Both the position numbers and the translations under genes were made by a program. Shown here in pieces: positions 25,870 to 34,443 of a DNA stretch of 41,956 bases (positions are counted from its first letter, which is position 1; each line of letters starts with the position of its first letter). The stretch spans positions 1-41,956 of the forward strand of contig DHHC01000025.1 of NCBI GenBank assembly GCA_002403095.1. The letters run 5' to 3'. Under the pieces are notes generated by a model that was not told the DNA's origin, made no database searches, and saw nothing but the letters and a program-made list of their open reading frames with translations. The DNA is from Leptolinea sp. UBA4782. Lineage in GTDB: Bacteria > Chloroflexota > Anaerolineae > Anaerolineales > Anaerolineaceae.

Positions 25870-26813
25870 ACTTGTCCATGTTAAAAGCTGACAAGACGGT
25901 CAAACAACAGGTGGCACCCAGCGCAAAGAAGCGCAAGAATAAGGAAACCTTTGAAGCTTACCTTTACCTGCTGCCCAGCCTGATCATATTTACAGTATTT
26001 ACTTTCTTCCCGGCTTTCTTTTCCATGGTGGTAAGCACCTTCCGCTGGAACCTGCCTGGAAAGGCTATGTTTATCGGGCTGGAAAACTACATCTACCTTT
26101 TCACAGATGCCATAGAAGCGCCGATATTCTGGCAGTCGCTCGGGAATACCTTCTATTTTGCAGTTGGAGTGCCCATCAACCTGATCATATCTCTCTTGCT
26201 CGCACTGCTGTTGAACCGCAAAATCCGCGGTGTCGGTGTTTTCAGGACTGCATTCTTCCTGCCCACCATTACCTCTACTGCAGCTATATCCGTCGTCTGG
26301 CTGTGGCTTTTCCACCCCGCCCAATATGGCTTGTTCAACAGTATCCTCATTTCCCTGGGTATTCCCATCCAGAGCTGGCTGCGCGACCCGCTCCTGGCAA
26401 TGCCCTGCCTGATAGCGATGGGCATCTGGTCGGGGATGGGGTACAACATCATCATCTTCCTGGCGGGGCTGCAGTCCATCCCGAGTACGTATTATGAAGC
26501 TGCCAAGATCGACGGGGCAAATACCTTTTCGCTCTTCAGGTTCATCACCTGGCCGCTCCTGGGTCCAACCATGTTCTATGTCCTCACAGTCGGCATTATC
26601 AACTCATTGAAGGCGTTTACCGAGATCGACGTGATGACGCAGGGCGGACCATTGAATGCCACCAATACAACCGCCTATTACCTGTACCAGAACGCTTTCC
26701 AGTTCTTCCAGATGGGGAAGGCATCTGCCATTGCGGTGTTGCTCTTCCTCCTGATGCTTTTACTCACCTGGATCCAGTTCCGCTTTGTGGACAGGAGCGT
26801 GCATTATGAGTAG
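25866..26813 (+). CDS. Carbohydrate ABC transporter permease, MalF/UgpA type
   Basis: A 315-aa inner-membrane permease with six hydrophobic segments. The EAA loop that contacts the ATPase is YEAAKIDGANTFSLFRFITWP (near residues 210-230). GGGAGG lies about 8 nt upstream. It pairs with the next gene to form the channel. No CUT1-type ATPase (MalK/UgpC) is encoded in the window, so a shared ATPase elsewhere is expected. Confidence 0.93.
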   Translation: MNLSMLKADKTVKQQVAPSAKKRKNKETFEAYLYLLPSLIIFTVFTFFPAFFSMVVSTFRWNLPGKAMFIGLENYIYLFTDAIEAPIFWQSLGNTFYFAVGVPINLIISLLLALLLNRKIRGVGVFRTAFFLPTITSTAAISVVWLWLFHPAQYGLFNSILISLGIPIQSWLRDPLLAMPCLIAMGIWSGMGYNIIIFLAGLQSIPSTYYEAAKIDGANTFSLFRFITWPLLGPTMFYVLTVGIINSLKAFTEIDVMTQGGPLNATNTTAYYLYQNAFQFFQMGKASAIAVLLFLLMLLLTWIQFRFVDRSVHYE

Positions 26814-27693
26814 CTTAACCATGGCTGATGCCGCTTTGAAACGAAAACGGGTTGCCAGGAAACGCCTGGTAAATGGAGCTCAGAACGGTGTCTGGTTCCT
26901 GGTGGTATGTGCATTGGCATTTGCTGTAATGCTGCCATTTATCTGGATGATCGTTACTTCCTTGAAAAGCCCAACTGAGGTCTTTGCTTATCCACCAACC
27001 TGGATTCCGAAAGAGTTCCAGTGGTCAAACTACGTTGAAATGTGGAATAAAGCCCCATTTGGGCGCTATTTCATGAACAGCGCCATAGTCGCTATTTGCG
27101 TAACCATCGGGCAGCTGACCTCCTGTGTTCTGGCAGCATTTGCGTTTGCCCGTATGGAATTCAAGGGCAAGAATGTCATGTTCATGATCTTCTTGAGCAC
27201 CACCATGATCTCAAGCCAGGTTACCCTGGTACCGACATACCTGGTCATGCGCACATTGAATTGGATCGACTCCTACCAGGCCTTAATCGTACCCTTCCTG
27301 GCAAACGGGTTTGGGGTTTTCATGCTGCGTCAATCTTTCCGTACCATTCCCAAGGAACTGGAAGAGGCTGCCAAACTGGATGGCTGCAGCCGGTTCAGGT
27401 TCTTGTGGCAGATCCTCATCCCATTGAGCAAACCGATCCTGGCGTCGCAAGCACTGTTTGCCTTTATGGGCAACTGGAATTCATACCAGTGGCCACTGAT
27501 CATTACCAACCAGGATTCCATGCGCACCCTCCAGATCGGGCTGCGCTATTTCGTCAGCGGTGAGGGCAGCACCCAGTGGGGCATTTATATGGCGGCCGCG
27601 CTGGTTGTCACCCTGCCGGTAATTATCATATATTTCCTGGTGCAGAAGACATTTGTTGAGAGTATGGCCAGCACAGGGTTAAAGGACATTTAA
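26806..27693 (+). CDS. Carbohydrate ABC transporter permease, MalG/UgpE type
   Basis: A 295-aa permease with six hydrophobic segments and the EAA motif EEAAKLDGCSRFRFLWQILIP truncated here to its recognisable core, EEAAKLDGCSRF. The start at 26806 (MSSLTM) follows AGGAG by 8 nt and overlaps the previous gene by 8 nt. The GTG further up has no binding site. It is the second half of the importer channel. Confidence 0.92.
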   Translation: MSSLTMADAALKRKRVARKRLVNGAQNGVWFLVVCALAFAVMLPFIWMIVTSLKSPTEVFAYPPTWIPKEFQWSNYVEMWNKAPFGRYFMNSAIVAICVTIGQLTSCVLAAFAFARMEFKGKNVMFMIFLSTTMISSQVTLVPTYLVMRTLNWIDSYQALIVPFLANGFGVFMLRQSFRTIPKELEEAAKLDGCSRFRFLWQILIPLSKPILASQALFAFMGNWNSYQWPLIITNQDSMRTLQIGLRYFVSGEGSTQWGIYMAAALVVTLPVIIIYFLVQKTFVESMASTGLKDI

Positions 27694-27724
27694 TTTTGCT
27701 CTAAAGCTGGTCTTATGGATTCTG

Positions 27725-27730
27725 TATAAT
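27725..27730 (+). promoter_or_regulatory. Candidate -10 box for the binding-protein gene
   Basis: A perfect TATAAT lies 41 nt before the solute-binding protein start, with TAAAGC 17 nt further up as a poor -35. A separate promoter here would let the binding protein be expressed above the permeases, as is common in importers. Confidence 0.4.
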
Positions 27731-27740
27731 ATTAAGAGGG

Positions 27741-27757
27741 TCTCCTTTACTAGGAGA
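27741..27757 (+). promoter_or_regulatory. Leader hairpin before the binding-protein gene
   Basis: TCTCCT and AGGAGA form a 6-bp stem with a 5-nt loop just before the GAGAGG ribosome binding site. No T-run follows. It may protect the 5' end of the transcript or set translation efficiency. Confidence 0.35.
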
Positions 27758-27770
27758 AGAGAGGTAAATT

Positions 27771-29084
27771 ATGAAGAAAAGTATCCTAATTCTGGTAATC
27801 ATTGTTTTGCTGCTCAGTGCCTGCGGTGGGGGCGGTTCTGAAACCAGCTCCGGGGGTGGAGGTAGCGTGGATGCAGATGGCAATGTGACTCTGGATTTCT
27901 GGTACGCTTTGGGCGGTGACAGCGGGAAAGCGATTGAAGATCTGGTGAACCAGTTCAACGAAAGCCATCCAAATATTAAGGTCGTCGGTACCTACCAGGG
28001 AAATTACACTACTGCCATGGCCAAAGTGTACAGCGCCATCACGGGAAACACCCTGCCTAATGTCGCCCAGTTGGGTGCAGCGCCATTGCTGGGCAGCAGC
28101 GGTGCAGTGCTTCCTGTAAAAGATTTCCTCGCCACTGACACCAGTTTTGACCTTGAGAAGATTCACCCGGCATTCCTGCAGTACAACACTGCCGCAGGTG
28201 AATTGTGGAGCCTGCCTTTCAACAATTCCGTACCGATCCTGCTGTACAACAAAGAACTGTTTGTGGCAGCCGGGCTGGATCCTGAAGACCCGCCAGAAGA
28301 TATCGATGAACTGCTGGAGTACGCAAAAGCCCTTACAGTAAAAGACAGCAATGGGGTTGTCACACAGTATGGGTTAAATACGAAAGATGACACACACTGG
28401 TATTTGAGCACCCTTTTCCTGGAAAACGGAGCCCAAATCGTCTCGGAAGATGAATCTGAAATGCTTTACAACAGCCCTGAGGCGGTTGCCATGCTGCAAA
28501 CCTGGAGCGACTGGGTCAATGTAGACCAGGTGATGCCCCGCAACCAGCATGCGGAAGCCCAATCTGATTTTCTGGCTGGAAAGCTTGGTATGCTGATGGG
28601 CTCAACATCAGGGGTCAGCGGTATCCAGAAAGATGCTGCCTTTAGAGTTGGGTCAGCCATGTTCCCGATGGTAAATGGTGTCCGCAAAGTTCCAGTGGGC
28701 GGCGGCAGCCTGGTGATCTTCAAGAATGATAACGAACTGATCCGCAATGCCTCCTGGGAGTTCGTAAAGTTTTTAATCTCTGAGCAAAGCTCGATCTACC
28801 TGACCTCCCAAACCGGATACATCCCTATCTATAAAGATGCCCTGGATTGGCCGGAAATCGAAAGCATTATTGAGGACAACCCATTGAGACTGGCAGCTAT
28901 CAATTCCCTTCCTTATGCAGTGGCAATCCCCGTATTTTCAGCCCTCGGCAACAGCGACCTGGCGCTGCAGAATGCTATCGAAAAAGTTGAACTTGGCTCT
29001 GCAGATCCGCAAACAGCATTGGACGAAGCCAAGACTTCCGTGGATCACGCCATCAAGACCCAGTTTTCAACACCGTCACCGTAA
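27771..29084 (+). CDS. Carbohydrate ABC transporter solute-binding lipoprotein (UgpB/MalE-like)
   Basis: A 437-aa exported binding protein. The signal peptide ends in the lipobox LLSAC with C18 lipidated, followed by a glycine/serine-rich linker. The mature part has the family-1 binding-protein pattern (VTLDFWYALGGDSGKAIEDL, PFNNSVPILLYNKELF, GKLGMLMGSTSG). It captures the substrate for the two permeases just upstream. The pattern is closest to glycerol-3-phosphate or oligosaccharide binders, but the ligand cannot be stated. It ends 24 nt before fhcB with no terminator between. Confidence 0.92.
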   Translation: MKKSILILVIIVLLLSACGGGGSETSSGGGGSVDADGNVTLDFWYALGGDSGKAIEDLVNQFNESHPNIKVVGTYQGNYTTAMAKVYSAITGNTLPNVAQLGAAPLLGSSGAVLPVKDFLATDTSFDLEKIHPAFLQYNTAAGELWSLPFNNSVPILLYNKELFVAAGLDPEDPPEDIDELLEYAKALTVKDSNGVVTQYGLNTKDDTHWYLSTLFLENGAQIVSEDESEMLYNSPEAVAMLQTWSDWVNVDQVMPRNQHAEAQSDFLAGKLGMLMGSTSGVSGIQKDAAFRVGSAMFPMVNGVRKVPVGGGSLVIFKNDNELIRNASWEFVKFLISEQSSIYLTSQTGYIPIYKDALDWPEIESIIEDNPLRLAAINSLPYAVAIPVFSALGNSDLALQNAIEKVELGSADPQTALDEAKTSVDHAIKTQFSTPSP

Positions 29085-29108
29085 CCGTTCACAAAGGCGA
29101 GCAGATTA

Positions 29109-30218
29109 TTGCCTGAAACTTACACCTGTCCATTCTGCAGTCTGCATTGCACCGGTCTCCATCTCGAATGGGATGGAGACCGGTTAAATACGGTATTCCC
29201 TGCTTGCCATAAAGCAGAAACGGGCTACCGGAATGCCCTCACCCAATCATCCATTGCAGAAAATTCACCAGGTATTACTGAAATCATTTCTGCCATTCAG
29301 CCTTATCTCAACAACTCTCAACGCATGGCAGTTGTCTTATGCAGTGACCTTCCTCAGGAAGCCGTTCCAGCTGCACTGGCTTTCTGTCAACAGCACTCCG
29401 CGTTCCTGGTTACAGATGATGAGTTTTCAGGCAGCATCCTTTCCCTGGCAATGAAAGAGGCTGGAACCCTTTCAGCCAGCCTGGGTATATTGAGAGACTG
29501 CATTAACCGGGTTATTTGCTGCGGGGGTGATATCCTCCAGACTCTGCCCCGGCTGGAAAAATTTGTGCCTGCTGTCAATGCCGGTCATGTCCGTTTCCTT
29601 GAGGATGACAACCCGCTGGCTGCCTTGCAAAACCTGCGCCTGGAAACGGGAGCCAGCGCAGCCAACATGGCATCTAATCTAGATGATCAGCAGGGTCTGG
29701 TCCTGTTTGATAAGAACTGGTTGCAGGAGGACCTTCACATCGCGGTCGAATTGCTGCACTGGCTGGCGGACTTGAACCGTGGGCAGCGCTGGTATAGCCT
29801 GTATGCCGCACCTGCAGCCAACAGCCTGGGGATCTGTAATGCTTTGTTATCCACTGCCGGCTGCCCCGGCAATATGCATGTATCACTAGCCGGCATAGAG
29901 TACGATCCCCGCCAGTTCAGGCTGCACCAGCTGATCAATAACGGCTGGGTCGATACCTGTCTTATCGCTGGAAACCCTTCATTGATGCCTGCTGCCCTCA
30001 AAGAAGATTTGAAAAAGGTTACCACAATCCTCCTCAGCCCTGAGCCCACAGATTTGAAGCCTGCCCTTACCCTGCCAGTAGCCCGTGCCGGGGTAGACTG
30101 TGCCGGAACCATGCAGCGCCTGGATCAAGTGCCCCTTCGGCTTCAACCACTGTTCACAACCAGCCGGGTGCCAGTAGAAGCAATCTTCAATTCCCTCACT
30201 GGGAGGGCAGCAGTATGA
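29109..30218 (+). CDS. fhcB: Formyltransferase/hydrolase complex subunit B (FhcB, formylmethanofuran dehydrogenase B-like)
   Basis: A 369-aa protein related to the molybdopterin subunit FwdB/FmdB but shorter (FwdB is about 430). The N-terminal [4Fe-4S] motif is kept (C7, C10, C14, C33). The region that holds the metal-binding Cys/Sec in the archaeal enzyme shows no equivalent motif, matching bacterial FhcB, which has no redox role. It is a structural part of the Fhc complex that releases formate from formyl-H4MPT. The start is TTG, the only start that keeps the cysteine motif, with GGCGAG 7 nt upstream. It overlaps fhcA by ATGA. Confidence 0.82.
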   Translation: MPETYTCPFCSLHCTGLHLEWDGDRLNTVFPACHKAETGYRNALTQSSIAENSPGITEIISAIQPYLNNSQRMAVVLCSDLPQEAVPAALAFCQQHSAFLVTDDEFSGSILSLAMKEAGTLSASLGILRDCINRVICCGGDILQTLPRLEKFVPAVNAGHVRFLEDDNPLAALQNLRLETGASAANMASNLDDQQGLVLFDKNWLQEDLHIAVELLHWLADLNRGQRWYSLYAAPAANSLGICNALLSTAGCPGNMHVSLAGIEYDPRQFRLHQLINNGWVDTCLIAGNPSLMPAALKEDLKKVTTILLSPEPTDLKPALTLPVARAGVDCAGTMQRLDQVPLRLQPLFTTSRVPVEAIFNSLTGRAAV

Positions 30219-31819
30219 TCGTCATCCATGGCGCAGAGGTGTACAATCCCGCCCGGGGGCATGCGCCCCAACCTGGCGACTTGTGGATTGAAGACGGGCG
30301 CATCATTACACCGCGCCAGGATGTCATTCCTGAGCAGGTGATCGATGCCCGGGGTATGATCATCGCCCCGGCCGGTGTGGAGATCCACACCCATGTGACC
30401 GGTTACCCTCTTTCCCTGGCGCGCCGGTTCACGCTTTCGGAAGGATGCCGGAAGAACCCCCTGCTGCCTTCACCGGAAGAAGCTGCCCGTTTATACCTGC
30501 AGCTGGGGTACACTACGGTTTTTGACGCAGCCACATCGCCGCTGTATGCCTTCAGCAGTTATTCCGATTTGCGTCAGATGGAAGGGGTTGACCGGGGTAC
30601 CTTTGTCCTGGCGGGAGATCATCACCTGCTGCTGCAGGCGCTGGCCAGCAATGACATGGACTATGCCCGTAATATTATCGCCTGGTTGGTCTCCTGTTCA
30701 GGTGGATATGCGCTGAAACTGGTCAATCCAGGCGGAGGGCTGGCCTGGAAGAACCACCGCAAAGCCCCCGACCTGGATGAAGGGATAGGAATAGGAACGC
30801 TCACCCAGCGTGATGTCCTCAAACGCTGTGTCCAGGCTGTCAACCAGCTTGGGATGCCCCATCCAGTGCATATCCATGCCGGTCAGCTTGGACAACCAGG
30901 CAACGCCGTCAACTTCTGCAACAGCATCCGTGCCCTGGAAAGCCAGCGTGCTCATCTTTGCCATATCCAGTTCTTCTCCTACGGGCTGGATCCATCAGGC
31001 GGTTACCGTTCTGGGGCTGAAGAGGTAGTCCGGACCCTGGAAGAATTCCCGCAGTTGACGTGTGATGTGGGGCAGATCATGTTCGGTGATGCCATGACAG
31101 TCACAGCAGACACCTCTGCCCTGAGCCGGCTGCAACAAGGACTCAAAAAACCATGGATCAGTAACCAGGTCGAAGCAGAAGGCGGGAACAACATCCTGCC
31201 CCTCAAGTACGCGCCGAAAGACCCATCGAATGCTGTTCAGTGGGCAACCGGGCTTGAATTGCTGCTGCTCTCTCCAGACCCGGCCAGAATGTTCTTGACC
31301 ACTGACCACCCCAACGGCGCCCCGTTTGAAACCTACCCCCAGGTGATCGAGCTCCTGATGAGCCGCGAAGCGCGCCTGGAAGCGCTTCAACAGGTTCATC
31401 GGGCTGCGAGGGACAGGACCGGCCTGGCAGCCATCGAACGGGAGTACTCCCTGGGTGAGATCTTTGCCATGACCAGCTTTGGACCTGCCAGGAGTTTAGG
31501 CTTGAATGACCGCGGTCACCTGGAACCTGGAGCCCTGGCGGACATCCGCTGCTACCGAAAACAGGCAGATATCTGCGGGATGTTTGCGTCACCGGAATGG
31601 GTGATGAAAAACGGTAGGATTGTCTACCAGAATGGGAGAGTCGATACGCAAGGGTTTGGGGAGATCCTGGTTGCCCGCCCGAAATGGGATCAGGATCAGC
31701 TTCCTCACATCAAATCGGACCTTGAGAACAGGATATCCATCTCCTTCGACCTGTATGCGCTTGGCGGTACAAAAATGGAAAACACCAGGGAGGTGCCATG
31801 CACATCAACGGGGTTTTGA
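30215..31819 (+). CDS. fhcA: Formyltransferase/hydrolase complex subunit A (FhcA, amidohydrolase)
   Basis: A 534-aa amidohydrolase-fold protein of the FwdA/FhcA family, which hydrolyses N-formylmethanofuran-type carriers to formate. Metal-site motifs are EIHTHV near residue 57, LKLVNPGG near 170 (the lysine that is carboxylated in FwdA), VHIHAGQLG near 218, LCHIQFFSYG near 250 and TTDHPNGAPFETYP near 370. The C terminus overlaps fhcD by 22 nt. Dihydroorotase-like relatives are less likely given the neighbouring fhc and mch genes. Confidence 0.92.
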   Translation: MIVIHGAEVYNPARGHAPQPGDLWIEDGRIITPRQDVIPEQVIDARGMIIAPAGVEIHTHVTGYPLSLARRFTLSEGCRKNPLLPSPEEAARLYLQLGYTTVFDAATSPLYAFSSYSDLRQMEGVDRGTFVLAGDHHLLLQALASNDMDYARNIIAWLVSCSGGYALKLVNPGGGLAWKNHRKAPDLDEGIGIGTLTQRDVLKRCVQAVNQLGMPHPVHIHAGQLGQPGNAVNFCNSIRALESQRAHLCHIQFFSYGLDPSGGYRSGAEEVVRTLEEFPQLTCDVGQIMFGDAMTVTADTSALSRLQQGLKKPWISNQVEAEGGNNILPLKYAPKDPSNAVQWATGLELLLLSPDPARMFLTTDHPNGAPFETYPQVIELLMSREARLEALQQVHRAARDRTGLAAIEREYSLGEIFAMTSFGPARSLGLNDRGHLEPGALADIRCYRKQADICGMFASPEWVMKNGRIVYQNGRVDTQGFGEILVARPKWDQDQLPHIKSDLENRISISFDLYALGGTKMENTREVPCTSTGF

Positions 31820-32694
31820 TCGATGATACCTTTGCCGAAGCCTTTCCAATGGCGTACAGCAAATTGATCATCACAGCAGATACGCCCGCCCTGGCCAGGC
31901 AGGCAGCACAGGCAGCTGCTGGAATGGCAATCTCTATCATCGGCTGCAGTTGTGAATCCGGACTTGGAGAGGCACTTGACCCAGCAGAAACCCCAGACGC
32001 CCGTCCTGGCCAGGTTTTATGGCTTTATAGTTATTCTGCTGAAAAGTTGGAAGAACAACTCTTCTTCCGCATCGGTCAGGCCATTTTGCCTTCTGCCACA
32101 TCAGCCTGCTTTAATGGGCTGGATAGCCCGCTAACATGCAAACCAGGGGCAAAACTGCGCTACTTTGGCGATGGTTACCAGTCTAGCAAGCTATTAGAGG
32201 GCAGGCGGTTCTGGCGCATCCCGGTGGCAGACGGCGAATTTGTGCTGGATGAAAGTTTCGGGATTGGGGATGGCGTAGGCGGCGGAAACCTGCTGCTGAT
32301 GGGTACTGACCGCATGACCGCATTAAAGGCTGCGGAAGCGGCAGTAGAAGCCATACTGCAAGTTCCAGGGGCGGTTGCCCCCTTCCCGGGCGGTATCTGC
32401 CGCAGCCCCAGCAAACCGAAAGGAAAGTACGCCAATGTGCCGGCCTCCACGAATGACGGATTTTGCCCCACCCTTCGCAGCCGGGTTGAAACCCGCCTGA
32501 CTCCGGATGCACATGCAGTTTATGAGCTGGTCATTGATGGAGACAGCCTTGCGTGTGTTAGCGCAGCCATGGCTGCCGCCATCCGGGCTGCCTGCCGGCC
32601 TGGCATCATCCAGATCACTGCCGGAAATTACGGCGGTAAATGGGGTAAATACCATATTTACCTCCACCAGATCCTGCAGGAGAACCCTGCATGA
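31798..32694 (+). CDS. fhcD: Formylmethanofuran:H4MPT formyltransferase (Ftr/FhcD)
   Basis: A 298-aa formyltransferase that moves the formyl group between tetrahydromethanopterin and the methanofuran-like cofactor. The diagnostic start INGVLIDDTFAEAFPM is present, as are family blocks SCESGLGE, PFPGGICRSPSKPKGKY and GNYGGKWGKYHIYL. Length matches the family (about 295-310). It is encoded inside the fhc cluster, overlapping fhcA by 22 nt and fhcC by 4 nt. Confidence 0.94.
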   Translation: MHINGVLIDDTFAEAFPMAYSKLIITADTPALARQAAQAAAGMAISIIGCSCESGLGEALDPAETPDARPGQVLWLYSYSAEKLEEQLFFRIGQAILPSATSACFNGLDSPLTCKPGAKLRYFGDGYQSSKLLEGRRFWRIPVADGEFVLDESFGIGDGVGGGNLLLMGTDRMTALKAAEAAVEAILQVPGAVAPFPGGICRSPSKPKGKYANVPASTNDGFCPTLRSRVETRLTPDAHAVYELVIDGDSLACVSAAMAAAIRAACRPGIIQITAGNYGGKWGKYHIYLHQILQENPA

Positions 32695-33512
32695 GAGTGG
32701 TGCTTGAAACCCGCCAGGATTGCACTGGTCCCATCTCGCTGAAAGGGATCAACCTTCCAGCTCTGTTCCACCTGTCACAAGGTGAGATCTGGCAGCTGCC
32801 TTTAAACCACCTCAGCCAGCCTTTTGTGCTTGGGGATGTGTTCAAAGTCGATATCAGAGATTCGGATGGGGATGAGGTTGTGCTGCGTGGAGACACCCGC
32901 CTGCTGCACTATTGCGGGTATGGCATGGACTCCGGCCGGGTGATGGTCGAAGGGGATGCAGGTGCCTGCGCAGGGTCTGGAATGTCCGGCGGCGAGCTTG
33001 TAATTGAGGGTAATGCCGGCGATTGCCTGGGGGTAGCCATGTCTGGCGGCAAGATCAGTGTGCAGGGTAACACCGGAGACTGGTGCGGCGCTGCCCTTGC
33101 TGGTGAAAGCAAGGGCATGACCGGTGGTGTGATCCTTACCGGCGGCAATGCAGGCAGCAACCTGGGCAACGGTATGAGGCGCGGTCTCATCGCAGTGGCA
33201 GGAAACTGTAAAAATTACGCTGGGTCATGCATGCTGGCAGGCACCATCCTTTGCCTGGGGGAAATGGGGGCGGGCGCCGGTGTTGGCATGCAGCGTGGCA
33301 GCCTGGTTGCCGGTACAATACAGTCCATCCTGCCCGGATTCAGCCCAGCCGGATTGGCAGATACCGGCTGGCTGCGTCTGTACCTCAACTGGTTAGAGGA
33401 GAATGGTTTCACAATGCCGGCAAGCTGGCTGGAAAAGCCACCTTACAGGTTCAGCGGCGACCACCTGGCAGCAGGAAAAGGAGAAATCTTGGCGTATGAA
33501 TTCCCTCAATGA
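32691..33512 (+). CDS. fhcC: Formyltransferase/hydrolase complex subunit C (FhcC, GXXGXXXG repeat protein)
   Basis: A 273-aa FwdC/GltB-C-terminal-like beta-helix protein. Between residues 80 and 205 at least six glycine repeats are visible (GDAGACAGSGMSGG, GNAGDCLGVAMSGG, GNTGDWCGAAL, GGNAGSNLGNGMRRG, GEMGAGAGVGMQRG). The fold forms the structural wall of the Fhc complex. It overlaps fhcD by ATGA and mch by 17 nt. Confidence 0.92.
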   Translation: MRVVLETRQDCTGPISLKGINLPALFHLSQGEIWQLPLNHLSQPFVLGDVFKVDIRDSDGDEVVLRGDTRLLHYCGYGMDSGRVMVEGDAGACAGSGMSGGELVIEGNAGDCLGVAMSGGKISVQGNTGDWCGAALAGESKGMTGGVILTGGNAGSNLGNGMRRGLIAVAGNCKNYAGSCMLAGTILCLGEMGAGAGVGMQRGSLVAGTIQSILPGFSPAGLADTGWLRLYLNWLEENGFTMPASWLEKPPYRFSGDHLAAGKGEILAYEFPQ

Positions 33513-34443
33513 ACGTGCCTGGTTTACCCTGGTAGATAATGATGAAATGCTCGAAGAGCTTAACATTACCCTGACCCATTTGCCTTGCGGAACTCGGGTG
33601 TATGATGCCGGTATCCAGTCCAAGGGTTCCCTGGAAGCCGGGCTGTTGATGGCTGCTGCCGGAACATCAGACCTGGCTGTAATTGACATCAAGCTCGATG
33701 GCAGTTTCGGGCTGCCCTGGCCGTCTGTACAACTAACCTCCAATTACCCCTTTGAAGCCTGCTACCTCAGCCAGGCCGCCCACTGGCCGGTGCGGATTGG
33801 GAAGTTTACTGCCATGGGCTCCGGCCCGGCCTGCCTGCTCAACCGCGACCTGGGGCTGCAGCAGGCATACAACTTTGAAGAAAAATCGGATTATGCCGTC
33901 CTGGTCCTGGAAAGCAGGTCTTTTCCGGATGATGATGTTTGTATACAGCTGGCATCTACCTGCCAGGTTCCACCTGACCGCCTGGCGCTGATTGTTGCAC
34001 CCACGGCCAGCCTGGCGGGCACAGTCCAGATCGCAGCCCGCTCAGTTGAGACCGGGCTGCATAAACTGCACCAGCTGGGGGTTGACTTGCGCACCATCCG
34101 CCAGGGCATGGGGACATGCCCCATTGCCCCTCCCGGATCAGACGACCTGGCAGCTTTAGGGACCACCAACGATATGATGCTGTTTGCCTCCCAGGTTTGG
34201 CTGCAAGTTGAAGGTATATCGGAAAGCAACCTGCAGGAAATAGCCAGTCAGGTTCCTTCCAGCACCAGCCCGTCGTACGGAAAACCATTCCTGGAGATAC
34301 TCAAGCAGGCTGGCGATTTTTACAATATCGACCCAGGTCTGTTTGCCCCGGCAGAGGTAACGCTGGTAAACGCCAGCAGCGCCAGGGTTCACCACTCTGG
34401 AAGCGTTGATACCGCCCGCCTGTACCAGGTGCTGCATGGGTAG
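33496..34443 (+). CDS. mch: Methenyltetrahydromethanopterin cyclohydrolase (Mch)
   Basis: A 315-aa cyclohydrolase that converts methenyl-H4MPT to 5-formyl-H4MPT, the step before Ftr/Fhc. Recognisable blocks are LPCGTRVYDAGIQSKGSLEA (residues 28-47), AMGSGPA, PTASLAGTVQIAARSVETGL and GMGTCPIAPP. The start MNSLNERAWF gives the usual family length. A longer frame runs back into fhcC without a binding site. AAGGAG lies about 13 nt upstream, rather far. It overlaps the next gene by 8 nt. Confidence 0.94.
   Translation: MNSLNERAWFTLVDNDEMLEELNITLTHLPCGTRVYDAGIQSKGSLEAGLLMAAAGTSDLAVIDIKLDGSFGLPWPSVQLTSNYPFEACYLSQAAHWPVRIGKFTAMGSGPACLLNRDLGLQQAYNFEEKSDYAVLVLESRSFPDDDVCIQLASTCQVPPDRLALIVAPTASLAGTVQIAARSVETGLHKLHQLGVDLRTIRQGMGTCPIAPPGSDDLAALGTTNDMMLFASQVWLQVEGISESNLQEIASQVPSSTSPSYGKPFLEILKQAGDFYNIDPGLFAPAEVTLVNASSARVHHSGSVDTARLYQVLHG

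Noticed and set aside
32900..33320. Tandem DNA repeat in fhcC
   Set aside because: The GXXGXXXG protein repeats are diverged at DNA level and are the normal structural repeat of FwdC/FhcC proteins.
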